This document shows positions 34,355-43,022 of a stretch of DNA of 61,466 nt, piece after piece; position 1 is the first letter of the stretch, and every line of letters starts with the position of its first letter. Origin of the DNA: an uncultured Alphaproteobacteria bacterium (GTDB lineage: Bacteria; Pseudomonadota; Alphaproteobacteria; HIMB59; GCA-002718135); assembly GCA_902539825.1 (NCBI GenBank), contig CACBMH010000004.1, positions 1-61,466 on the forward strand, written 5' to 3'. The notes under the pieces were generated by a model, which ran no database searches, had not been told where the DNA came from, and saw only the letters and a program-made list of their open reading frames with translations. The translations under genes were made by a program, and so were the position numbers.

Positions 34355-35653
34355 ATGAATAAGCTTAATATTGGTATAGCGGGATTAGGAAATGTTGGAT
34401 CAGCATTGGTTGAGTCAATTGAAGAAAATAAAAATTATTTTTTAGCTAAAACAGATGTTGAATTTAATATCATTGGAATATCTGCCAAAACTAAAAATAA
34501 AAAAAGAAACTTCAATATATCAAATTATACTTGGTATGACGATCCAAGAGAAATGTCTAAAGATGATAATTGTAACGTAATTGTTGAATTAATTGGCGAA
34601 GAAAAAGGAATTAGCTATGAAATAATTGAAACAGCATTAAAAAATAAAAAACATGTAGTAACAGGAAATAAAGCTTTAATAGCTAATTATGGAAAAGAAT
34701 TATTTGAATTAGCTAATATACATTCACTAGCCTTATCGTATGAGGCTGCTGTTGCAGGTGGTATCCCAATTATAAAAACAATAAAAAATTCTATTAGCTT
34801 AGATAGAATTAATAAAATTTCTGGAATTTTAAATGGAACTACAAATTACATTTTAACTAAAATGCAACAAGATAATTTGTCTTTTGATGAAGTTCTTAAA
34901 ATTGCTAAAGATAAAGGATTTACTTCTGATCAGGAATCAAAATTAGATATTGGTGGATATGATGCAGCTCACAAGCTAACAATATTATCAACTCTATGTT
35001 TTAAATCAAATTTAGATTTTAATAATAACTATATTGAAGGAATATCTAATATTAAAATTGAAGATATAAATTTTGCTAAAAAATTAGGATATAAGATAAA
35101 GTTAATATCTGAAGCAAGTATAATTGAAGGAAAAATTTCAAACTTTACTTCACCAAAACTAGTTTCAATGGATAATCCTTTAGCAAGTGTTGATAATGCC
35201 CTTAATGCAATTAATATTGAAACAATACATCTAGAAAATTTATTTTTAGAGGGTGAAGGAGCAGGGGGGAAGCCAACTGCCAGCTCTGTCTTGTCTGATT
35301 TATATGATATATCTCAGAATGAAAAATTTGATAATTTGGGTTTTAAAATTGATAACTTACAAACTTTTGAAAAATATTCAGCAGAAAATATAATTAATAG
35401 CTATTACCTAAGAATAATGACAGAAGACAAACCTGGTGTTCTTTCATCAATTACTAATTATTTTAGTGATTTTGATATATCTGTTAAAAAAATACTTCAA
35501 CTTCCCGAGAGTTCTGAAACAGATAATCCTATACCTATTATAATAACTACTCATAATATTCAGAGAGAAAAATTAAGTAATGTTATTAATAAAATTGAAG
35601 GTTTAGAATTTGTAAAAGAAAAAATTACTGTTCTTGCTATTCATGATAATTAA
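34355..35653 (+). CDS. hom: Homoserine dehydrogenase
   Basis: A 432-residue enzyme that reduces aspartate semialdehyde to homoserine, the branch point to threonine and methionine. GIAGLGNVGSALVE (about 7-20) binds NAD(P), and GILNGTTNYILTKM and KGFTSDQESKLDIGGYDAAHKL (in part, about 155-208) are catalytic-domain signatures. The C-terminal 80 residues (MTEDKPGVLSSITNYF) form an ACT domain, likely for threonine feedback. It shares its substrate with dapA earlier in the window. hom-recJ adjacency is common in alphaproteobacteria. Confidence 0.94.
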   Translation: MNKLNIGIAGLGNVGSALVESIEENKNYFLAKTDVEFNIIGISAKTKNKKRNFNISNYTWYDDPREMSKDDNCNVIVELIGEEKGISYEIIETALKNKKHVVTGNKALIANYGKELFELANIHSLALSYEAAVAGGIPIIKTIKNSISLDRINKISGILNGTTNYILTKMQQDNLSFDEVLKIAKDKGFTSDQESKLDIGGYDAAHKLTILSTLCFKSNLDFNNNYIEGISNIKIEDINFAKKLGYKIKLISEASIIEGKISNFTSPKLVSMDNPLASVDNALNAINIETIHLENLFLEGEGAGGKPTASSVLSDLYDISQNEKFDNLGFKIDNLQTFEKYSAENIINSYYLRIMTEDKPGVLSSITNYFSDFDISVKKILQLPESSETDNPIPIIITTHNIQREKLSNVINKIEGLEFVKEKITVLAIHDN

Positions 35654-35658
35654 TTAAT

Positions 35659-37404
35659 GTGAATATTGAAAAATCACTATCTGATAAATTTTGGGAAGAA
35701 AAGGAAATAGACTTTAAGCACATTCAAGCTCTTTCACAAAAGAAATCAATTTCTGAAATTTTTTCAAAACTTCTAATTTCAAGAGGTGTCTTCGAAGATA
35801 ATTATGATCACTATATAAATCCTAATCTTTTAGATAATCTTCCAGATCCTTTTGAACTTAAAGATATGAAAAAAGGAATTGAAAGATGTATTGAGGCTTT
35901 AAAAAACAATGAAAAGATTGGAATAATCGCTGATTATGATGTTGATGGATCCACTTCTGCATCAATTTTATATAGGTTTTTAAATAATTATACCAACAAT
36001 CTTGTTTGCAAAATACCTAATAGATTGTCAGAGGGTTATGGTCCAAATGTCAGACTTATGAATGAAATGCTTAATGAAAATACTACACTCTTGTTTACAC
36101 TGGATTGTGGAACATCAGCATTTAACTCAATTGATTTGCCTGATTTCAAAAGTATTGAGGTTATAGTAATAGATCATCATTTAAGTGAATTTAAACTTCC
36201 AAAAGTCCATTCAGTAATTAATCCAAATCGTTTTGATGAAAACAATAATTATAAAGATTTTGCTGCAGTAGCAGTAACATTTCTATTTTTAATGGGATTA
36301 AGGAAGCAAATTAGAGAATTAAATTTATTTCCAAATATAAAAGAACCGAATTTAATGTCATATTTAGACTTAGTTGCTGTTGGAACAATTTGCGATATTG
36401 TCAATATTAACAATTACAATAGATCAATTGTTAGTAAGGGTTTGGAACTCATTAGAAGTCGAAAAAATAAATCAATAACAAAAATATTAGATAACTCTAA
36501 TATTAATCATGAGCCTTTATCCAAAGATATTGGATTTGTTTTAGGGCCACAAATTAATGCTGCGAGTAGAATTGATGATTCTTCTTTATCTTCCAAACTT
36601 TTGATAACAAATGATGATTCTGAAATTGAAACTATTTCTAGAAAACTATTTTTAATCAATGAAAAAAGAAAATTAATTGAACAAAATATATTTAATGAAG
36701 CAATTGAGCAAATAAAAGATCAAGAAAATAAAAAATTTATTATTGTCTATAAAGAGAATTGGCATCAAGGTGTTTTAGGTATAGTTGCCAGTAAAATAGT
36801 AGCTCTTTATAATAAGCCAACATTTGTATTTTCTTTTATTAATAATACTGGATCTGGCTCAGGTAGATCTATAGATCAAATTGATATTGGTAGTATTGTT
36901 CTTGAACTTAAGGCAAATGATTTAATAGAAGATGGTGGCGGTCATACAATGGCCGTAGGCTTAAAAATAAATAAAAAAAAATTAGATAAAATAGATAATT
37001 TTTTAGTTAAAAAATTTGATTCATATCATGATAATTTTTTTGAAAAAAAAATATTTTATGACAGTGAAATTTCTGTAAATCAAATAAACAAAGATTTTTT
37101 AGATAATTTAGAATTATTAGAACCTCACGGCAAAGGAAATGAAGAACCTCAATTTTTAATCAAAGATATAGTAATTGATCAGGTTAAAAATCTAAAAAAT
37201 AAACATATTTTAATTTTTTTTAAAAATGATTTAGGTGAAAATATAAAGGGGATTTCATTCAATAGTATTAATACTCCAGTTGGTGATTATCTTATGAAGT
37301 TTAATAAATTTAAATTTCATATCTTGTGTTCTATTAAAAAAGATAACTTTTCAAATACTCAGATGCCCCAAATACTGATTCATGACGTGAAAGTAATCAA
37401 TTAA
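35659..37404 (+). CDS. recJ: Single-stranded-DNA-specific exonuclease RecJ
   Basis: A 581-residue 5'-3' exonuclease of recombination and repair. The DHH-family motifs are clear: IADYDVDGSTSASI (about 93-106), DHH in VIDHHLSEF (about 170-178), and the DHHA1 part with DIGSIVLEL and EDGGGHTMAVGL (about 426-437). The start is GTG at 35659, 5 nt after hom. It is followed by the tRNA-Glu promoter. Confidence 0.93.
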   Translation: MNIEKSLSDKFWEEKEIDFKHIQALSQKKSISEIFSKLLISRGVFEDNYDHYINPNLLDNLPDPFELKDMKKGIERCIEALKNNEKIGIIADYDVDGSTSASILYRFLNNYTNNLVCKIPNRLSEGYGPNVRLMNEMLNENTTLLFTLDCGTSAFNSIDLPDFKSIEVIVIDHHLSEFKLPKVHSVINPNRFDENNNYKDFAAVAVTFLFLMGLRKQIRELNLFPNIKEPNLMSYLDLVAVGTICDIVNINNYNRSIVSKGLELIRSRKNKSITKILDNSNINHEPLSKDIGFVLGPQINAASRIDDSSLSSKLLITNDDSEIETISRKLFLINEKRKLIEQNIFNEAIEQIKDQENKKFIIVYKENWHQGVLGIVASKIVALYNKPTFVFSFINNTGSGSGRSIDQIDIGSIVLELKANDLIEDGGGHTMAVGLKINKKKLDKIDNFLVKKFDSYHDNFFEKKIFYDSEISVNQINKDFLDNLELLEPHGKGNEEPQFLIKDIVIDQVKNLKNKHILIFFKNDLGENIKGISFNSINTPVGDYLMKFNKFKFHILCSIKKDNFSNTQMPQILIHDVKVIN

Positions 37405-37409
37405 ATAAT

Positions 37410-37438
37410 TTGAAAAAAATCAAAATATCTACTATATA
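37410..37438 (+). promoter_or_regulatory. Promoter of tRNA-Glu
   Basis: TTGAAA (37410-37415) and TATATA (37433-37438) are spaced by exactly 17 bp, each 5 of 6 to consensus. The predicted start is about 4 nt before the mature tRNA 5' end at 37449. Confidence 0.65.
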
Positions 37439-37448
37439 CCAACCACGT

Positions 37449-37523
37449 GTCCCCTTCGTCTATCGGTTAGGACATCAGGTTTTCATCCTGAAAAGAGGAG
37501 TTCGACTCTCCTAGGGGATGCCA
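37449..37523 (+). tRNA. tRNA-Glu(TTC)
   Basis: Acceptor GTCCCCT (37449-37455) pairs with AGGGGAT (37513-37519), with a terminal G-U pair; discriminator G and encoded CCA (37521-37523) follow. The anticodon arm TCAGG/CCTGA encloses TTTTCAT with TTC at 37482-37484. It ends 5 nt before the stop codon of the convergent quinone reductase gene. Confidence 0.97.
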
Positions 37524-37528
37524 CTAAT

Positions 37529-38515
37529 TTAGGGGCACAGAATTATTGACCCCACTGAATTCCTTGATTGAATTAGCTCATGAGCCTCACTAGCTTCGGA
37601 TAATTTAAATTTTTTGAATATATTAGGCTTAATTTCTTTATTTTTAATTTTTAAAAACAATTTGTTACTACACTCTTCTAGCTCTTCTGAATTACGAATA
37701 TAATGCATTAATGTTGGTCTAGTATAATATAAACTTTTAGGATTAAATGTACTGTGAAGATTTACATCATTTACCATTCCGGAGGATTGTCCAAAAGATA
37801 CCATTAGCCCTCTAAATTTTAAGCATTTTAAAGATATATTAAATGTATCTTTTCCGACTCCATCATAAACAACATTTACTCCTTCATTGTTTGTTAATTT
37901 TAAAACATTACTATGAACATCATCTTGTTTATAATTTATAGTGAATTCACATCCATTTTTTTTTGCTAATGATTCTTTTTCATCAGTACTAACGGTGCCT
38001 ATCATTTTAGCTCCTATGGATTTTGCCCATTGACTAGCAATTAAGCCAACACCTCCTGCAGCTGCATGAAATAAAAAAACTTCATCTTTTTGTAATTTAT
38101 ACAATCTTTCAAAAAGGTATTCGACGGTCATTCCCTGCAATAATATTGAAGCAGCTTCATCATTTGAAATATATTCTGGTAATTTTACAACCCTTCGGGC
38201 ATCAAAATCTCTAACTTCACAATAAGCACCAATTGGAGGGCTAAAGGAGTAAGCTACTCTATCACCAACTTTTAAGTTCGATACATTATCTCCAATTTCT
38301 ATAACATCTCCTGCTGCTTCTACTCCTAAACAGAAAGGGATTTCTATAGGTAACGGATATATTCCTGTTCTATGATACGTATCTATGTAATTAATACCAA
38401 TTGAAGTTTGGTTAATTCTGACCATATTTTCTTCAATATTTTTAGGTAAGTCATAGTTTTCATATTTTAAAACTTCTGGACCACCTAGCTTACTGACTAC
38501 AACTCTATTTGGCAT
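37529..38515 (-). CDS. qor: NADPH:quinone reductase-like MDR oxidoreductase
   Basis: A 328-residue zinc-free medium-chain dehydrogenase. YRTGIYPLPIPF-type N-terminal region (THRTGIYPLP, about 45-55), and a nucleotide-binding HAAAGGVGLIASQWAKSIGA (about 150-169) match quinone oxidoreductases, which reduce quinones or enones with NADPH. No structural-zinc cysteines are seen. It overlaps the acetoacetyl-CoA synthetase by 11 nt and is the last gene of the minus-strand irr unit. The physiological substrate is not certain. Confidence 0.85.
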   Translation of the reverse strand: MPNRVVVSKLGGPEVLKYENYDLPKNIEENMVRINQTSIGINYIDTYHRTGIYPLPIEIPFCLGVEAAGDVIEIGDNVSNLKVGDRVAYSFSPPIGAYCEVRDFDARRVVKLPEYISNDEAASILLQGMTVEYLFERLYKLQKDEVFLFHAAAGGVGLIASQWAKSIGAKMIGTVSTDEKESLAKKNGCEFTINYKQDDVHSNVLKLTNNEGVNVVYDGVGKDTFNISLKCLKFRGLMVSFGQSSGMVNDVNLHSTFNPKSLYYTRPTLMHYIRNSEELEECSNKLFLKIKNKEIKPNIFKKFKLSEASEAHELIQSRNSVGSIILCP

Positions 38516-40454
38516 AATTATTCTTTAAGTTTTTATACACTAATTCGAATTCTTTTAAACATTCTGGATTAGCCAATGATTCTTCATTTTCAATACTTTC
38601 ACCATTAATTAATTTTTTAATTAAAATTTCAACTATTTTACCACTTCTAGTTCTTGGTATTTCACTAATAGCATATATTTGTGAGGGAATATGCTTGTAA
38701 GAAAGATTAATTTTTATTTCATCTATAATTTTAGACCTTAAATTTTCATTAAATTCAAAATTATTATTCAAGACAACAAATAATATAATTTGTGTATCAT
38801 TTTTTAATTTATATTCCACTGCAACAGCTTCCTGAACTTCTGTAATATTTTCAATTACTCTATAAATTTCTGCAGTACCTATTCTTACTCCTCCAGAATT
38901 TAGAGTTGCATCTGATCGGCCATAAATTACATAACCACCATTTATAGTTTTTTCAATATAATCCCCATGATACCAAATGTTTTCATATTTACTAAAATAA
39001 GAATTAAAATATTTTTTATTATCATGATCGTTCCAAAAATATAAAGGCATTGATGGAAAAGAAGATTTACATACTAGCTCTCCTTTTTGATTTTCAATTG
39101 AATTTCCTTTTTCATCAAATACATCAACATCCATTCCAAGAGCTTTACACTGAATTTCACCACTATAGACATCCATTAACGGATTACCGGTAACAAAACA
39201 CGAAACTAAATCAGTACCACCACTTATAGATTCAAGATGAATATTTGATTTGATGTTTTCATAAACGTATTCAAATGATTCATTAACCAAAGGAGATCCT
39301 GTTGAAGCTAGTGTATTTAAACTATTTAATTTAAAACTTTCTTTAATTTTAATTTTATTATTTTTTAAAGTATCTAAATATTTTGCACCAGTGCCAAAAA
39401 AATTAATGCCTTCTTCTTCTGCTATTTCAAAAAGATGTTTATTATCGGGAATAAAAGGCGATCCATCATATAAAATTATTGTTGCTTTTGACGCCAAAGC
39501 AGAAACTAACCAATTCCACATCATCCACCCACAAGTAGTAAAATAAAAAACTCTATCTTTTTCATTAATATTACAATGTAATACGTGTTCTTTTTTATGT
39601 TGTATTAGCGCTCCGCCAGAACTGTGAACAATACATTTTGGTACTCCAGTAGTTCCACTCGAATAAAGAATATACAGTGGGTGATTAAAATTAAACCTTT
39701 CAAATTTACTATACGCAATTTCTTGTTGTAAAATCTTGCACAAATTATCGTATTCAAAATCTAATTGATAATCTGTTTCATTAAATTCATATGGTATTAA
39801 AATAATTTTTTCTATACTTGGGATATTATATACAACATCTTTTATAATTTTTGTCGTATCAACTTTTTTATTGTTATAAAAATAATAATCTGAAAATAAT
39901 AATACTTTTGGTTCAATTTGTTTAAATCTATCTATAATTGCTTTTTTACCAAAATCTGATGAACATGATGACCAAATAGCACCTAATTGTGCTGTAGATA
40001 AAAATGAAATTACAGTTTCAGGTATATTAGGAAGTATGGCAGCTATCCTATCATTTTTTTCAATGTTATTATTTTTTAAATAATTTGCAAATTTCAAAAC
40101 TGCACTTTTAAGCTCTCTCCAAGAGTAATTTCTTTTAATTTTTTTTTCAGAGTGAAATATTATTGCATCATCATTATCATCTCTTGTTAAACAATTTTCA
40201 GCATAATTTATCTTACATTCATCAAAAAATTTATTATTAGTAAATTCAGGTGCTGATTTAAAAATTTTACCTTTTTTTTCACCAACAAAATTTGTGAAAT
40301 CCCAAACATTAGTCCAAAATTCATTTTTATGTTTTATGCTCCAATTATGCAAGTCAGCATAATTTTTTATATTTAAACTTTTATCTAGTTGATTAATAAA
40401 CTTGTGGAGGTTTGTTTTTTTATTATTTGGAGACCACAACTTTATGTTGTGCAT
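38505..40454 (-). CDS. Acetoacetyl-CoA synthetase
   Basis: A 649-residue ANL-family ligase that activates acetoacetate with ATP and CoA. The N-terminus has the ACAS-like helical region with LHNWSIKHKNEFW; LYSSGTTGVPKCIVHSSGG (about 262-280) is the ATP motif, SISGGTDLVSCFV (about 404-416) and the C-terminal PRTRSGKIVE lysine are typical of AacS rather than acetyl-CoA synthetase. It lets the cell use ketone bodies or polyhydroxybutyrate-derived acetoacetate. It starts 6 nt after the irr stop, so the two are probably co-transcribed. Confidence 0.88.
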   Translation of the reverse strand: MHNIKLWSPNNKKTNLHKFINQLDKSLNIKNYADLHNWSIKHKNEFWTNVWDFTNFVGEKKGKIFKSAPEFTNNKFFDECKINYAENCLTRDDNDDAIIFHSEKKIKRNYSWRELKSAVLKFANYLKNNNIEKNDRIAAILPNIPETVISFLSTAQLGAIWSSCSSDFGKKAIIDRFKQIEPKVLLFSDYYFYNNKKVDTTKIIKDVVYNIPSIEKIILIPYEFNETDYQLDFEYDNLCKILQQEIAYSKFERFNFNHPLYILYSSGTTGVPKCIVHSSGGALIQHKKEHVLHCNINEKDRVFYFTTCGWMMWNWLVSALASKATIILYDGSPFIPDNKHLFEIAEEEGINFFGTGAKYLDTLKNNKIKIKESFKLNSLNTLASTGSPLVNESFEYVYENIKSNIHLESISGGTDLVSCFVTGNPLMDVYSGEIQCKALGMDVDVFDEKGNSIENQKGELVCKSSFPSMPLYFWNDHDNKKYFNSYFSKYENIWYHGDYIEKTINGGYVIYGRSDATLNSGGVRIGTAEIYRVIENITEVQEAVAVEYKLKNDTQIILFVVLNNNFEFNENLRSKIIDEIKINLSYKHIPSQIYAISEIPRTRSGKIVEILIKKLINGESIENEESLANPECLKEFELVYKNLKNNYAK

Positions 40455-40460
40455 AACAAT

Positions 40461-40916
40461 TTAATTCTTTTTTTGGTCTTCTTTAAGAGATCTAACTCTG
40501 ACAATAACATCAATATTATGCAATGAGAGACAAGCAGGAATAGAAGGTATATCAAGATTAATATTTTTCGTAGGTATATCATGAATCTTACCTTCATCTT
40601 CAATATACAAATGATAATGAGATTTATTATTATTACAATAGAGTGATTTATTTTGATCAACAACTATTTCTCTTATTAATCCTAATGAGGTAAATTGTTT
40701 TAAAGTGTTATAAATTGTAGCCATAGAAATTTTTCTATCTTCTTTTTTTACTTCATCAAAAAGATTTTCAGCAGAAATATGCCTGTCACCTTTTTCAAAA
40801 ATTAATTTAGCTAAAATTCTTCTTTGTTTTGTAGGTCTTATGCCACTTTCCTCTATTTTTTTCAGTGCGCGGCTGTAAGGACTTAGAGGATCAATTACTT
40901 TGTTTTCTATTCTCAT
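40461..40916 (-). CDS. irr: Fur-family iron response regulator Irr
   Basis: A 151-residue Fur-family protein with the Irr pattern: ESGIRPTKQRRILAKLIFEKGDRHISAENLF (in part, about 23-53) and KISMATIYNTLKQFTSLGLIRE (about 64-85). The GDRHxxAE and TIYNTL segments match alphaproteobacterial Irr, which responds to haem rather than free iron. SHYHLYIEDEG (about 102-112) sits at the Irr His-rich site. It is divergent from a hydrolase gene by 16 bp, and its start codon lies in the palindrome ATAATATTAT (40915-40924), a possible autoregulatory site. Confidence 0.85.
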   Translation of the reverse strand: MRIENKVIDPLSPYSRALKKIEESGIRPTKQRRILAKLIFEKGDRHISAENLFDEVKKEDRKISMATIYNTLKQFTSLGLIREIVVDQNKSLYCNNNKSHYHLYIEDEGKIHDIPTKNINLDIPSIPACLSLHNIDVIVRVRSLKEDQKKN

Positions 40917-40932
40917 AATATTATAATAAGTA

Positions 40933-41730
40933 ATGAATTACATTTTTTCTGCAATTTTTCTATATTTTTTTTTAGGTTTTCTCTTGTATATCTTTCAAAG
41001 ACGCATTGTTTTTAATAAATCAGGACATCCAGGCGTACCAAAGGATTATAACTTGGATAATACAGAAGAAGTTTATATTAAAACTGAGGATAACTTAAAG
41101 CTATTATCATGGTATTATAAAGGTAATAATTCACTCCCTTTACTAGTTTATTTTCATGGTAATTCTTTTCATATCGGAGATAGAGCTTACAGAATCCAGA
41201 GGTATATCGAAAAAAATTGGAGCGTACTTTTAGTTTCCTGGAGAGGCTTTGGAGGTAACAAAGGAAATCCAACAGAAAAAAATTTATATAAAGATGCAGA
41301 AGCAGTATTAAAATGGATTAAAAATAATACTGAATTTAAATTCAAAGAATTAGTGATTTATGGAGAATCACTCGGATCTGGTGCTGCAGTAGAAATGGGT
41401 ACAAAGTACGAATTTTTATCTATTGTTTTAGAAGCGCCATTTACATCTATCAATGATATTGCAAAAAAAAGATATAAAATATTTCCAACAAAATATTTAG
41501 TTAAAGATAAATTCGATAACTTCAGTAAAATTGATAAAATAACTTCGCCATTACTTATTATTAGTGGAAAAAAGGATGAAATTGTACCGCATGAACACAG
41601 TATTAAGCTTTATGATAAAGCAAAAGTAATAAAAAAGAGTGTTTTTATTGACGAAGCAATACACAATAATCTATATGATTTCGGGATTGAAAAAGACGTA
41701 ATTGGCTTTAATTTAAAACTATGGAAATAG
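40933..41730 (+). CDS. Membrane-anchored alpha/beta hydrolase (Bem46-like)
   Basis: A 265-residue serine hydrolase with an N-terminal membrane anchor (about 1-17). LVYFHGNSFHIGDR (about 71-84) forms the oxyanion region, YGESLGSGAA (about 139-148) the nucleophile elbow, ISGKKDEIVP (about 210-219) the acid, and the His lies in DEAIHNNLYDF (about 236-246). This matches Bem46/ABHD13-type proteins, whose substrates are unknown. It overlaps nhaD by 10 nt. Divergence from irr could place it under iron control (inference). Confidence 0.82.
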   Translation: MNYIFSAIFLYFFLGFLLYIFQRRIVFNKSGHPGVPKDYNLDNTEEVYIKTEDNLKLLSWYYKGNNSLPLLVYFHGNSFHIGDRAYRIQRYIEKNWSVLLVSWRGFGGNKGNPTEKNLYKDAEAVLKWIKNNTEFKFKELVIYGESLGSGAAVEMGTKYEFLSIVLEAPFTSINDIAKKRYKIFPTKYLVKDKFDNFSKIDKITSPLLIISGKKDEIVPHEHSIKLYDKAKVIKKSVFIDEAIHNNLYDFGIEKDVIGFNLKLWK

Positions 41731-43022
41731 ATCTAACAACATCATATGTAGGCATTTTAAGCCTTATTGTATTTGTTCTTGCATATGCTGTTGTAATGGC
41801 TGAAGAATTTAGCCATCTAAGAAAATCTAAACCAGTTATTATTTCAGCTGCTGTAATATGGGGCATTATAGCTTTCCATTTTTCTTCTGATAAGCAATAT
41901 GCCAAAGAAATTGAGTATGCTTTAGAGCATAATATCTTAGAATTTGCAGAACTTTTCCTATTTCTTCTCGTTGCTATGACTTACATCAATGCTTTAGAAG
42001 AAAGAAAAGTTTTTGATGTAGTCAGATATCAATTAACATCAAGGGGATTTAGCTTTAGACAATTATTTATATTCACAGGTATAATTACTTTTTTCTTATC
42101 TCCTATAGCTGATAACTTAACAACTGCACTAGTCATGTGCTCTGTAGTAATGGCCTGTGGTAAAGGTAATACAAAATTTATATCGATTGGTTGTATTAAT
42201 ATAGTTGTTGCAGCAAATGCAGGTGGTGCTTTTAGTCCATTTGGAGATATAACTACCTTAATGGTATGGCAGGCTGGTATTGTCGAATTTTTTACATTTT
42301 TTAAAATATTTTTTCCTTCTGTGGTTAATTACATAATTCCTGCAGCAGTTATGTATTTCTTTATTCCAAATGAAAAACCACAAATTAGTTCTGATAGAGA
42401 ATATATGAAAAGAGGAGGACGAGTAATTATTTTTTTAGGTTTGCTTACAATTTTTAGTGCTGTAAACTTCCATAATATTCTTCACTTGCCTCCAATGCTT
42501 GGCATGATGTTTGGTCTTGGTCTTCTTGGGTTATATTCTTTTTATTTACAAATTACACATGATCCATCTGTTGAAGACGAAAAATTTGATTTCTTTAGAA
42601 AAGTTTCAAGAGCTGAATGGGACACTTTGTTATTCTTCTTTGGAGTTATCCTAAGTGTTGGTGGCTTAGGATTTATAGGTTACCTAACTGTTGTTTCAGA
42701 ATTCTTATATATTGGTCTTGGCCCAACAATGGCAAATTCTATAGTAGGTGTTCTTTCAGCTATCGTAGATAATATACCAGTGATGTTTGCTGTAATTACT
42801 ATGAGACCGGAAATGTCAATTGATCAGTGGTTGCTAGTTACATTAACAACAGGAGTGGGCGGTAGCCTATTGTCAATTGGTTCAGCTGCAGGTGTAGCAC
42901 TTATGGGACAAGCGAGAGGATATTACACTTTTTTTGGACATTTAAAATGGACTCCAGTTATATTTATTGGTTATGTAGCAAGTATTTATCTTCACGTTTT
43001 AATGGCTGACTTGCCTTGGTAA
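41721..43022 (+). CDS. nhaD: Sodium:proton antiporter NhaD
   Basis: A 433-residue membrane protein of the ion transporter superfamily with about 11-12 helices. LSPIADNLTTALVM (about 115-128) and ANAGGAFSPFGDITTLMVW (about 157-175) are the repeated family signatures, with a second copy near AIVDNIPVMFAV. NhaD exports sodium in exchange for protons, which fits the sodium-driven TRAP uptake in this genome and the light- and PPi-driven proton pumps. Its 3' end overlaps the convergent thiP by 31 nt. Confidence 0.92.
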   Translation: MEIDLTTSYVGILSLIVFVLAYAVVMAEEFSHLRKSKPVIISAAVIWGIIAFHFSSDKQYAKEIEYALEHNILEFAELFLFLLVAMTYINALEERKVFDVVRYQLTSRGFSFRQLFIFTGIITFFLSPIADNLTTALVMCSVVMACGKGNTKFISIGCINIVVAANAGGAFSPFGDITTLMVWQAGIVEFFTFFKIFFPSVVNYIIPAAVMYFFIPNEKPQISSDREYMKRGGRVIIFLGLLTIFSAVNFHNILHLPPMLGMMFGLGLLGLYSFYLQITHDPSVEDEKFDFFRKVSRAEWDTLLFFFGVILSVGGLGFIGYLTVVSEFLYIGLGPTMANSIVGVLSAIVDNIPVMFAVITMRPEMSIDQWLLVTLTTGVGGSLLSIGSAAGVALMGQARGYYTFFGHLKWTPVIFIGYVASIYLHVLMADLPW

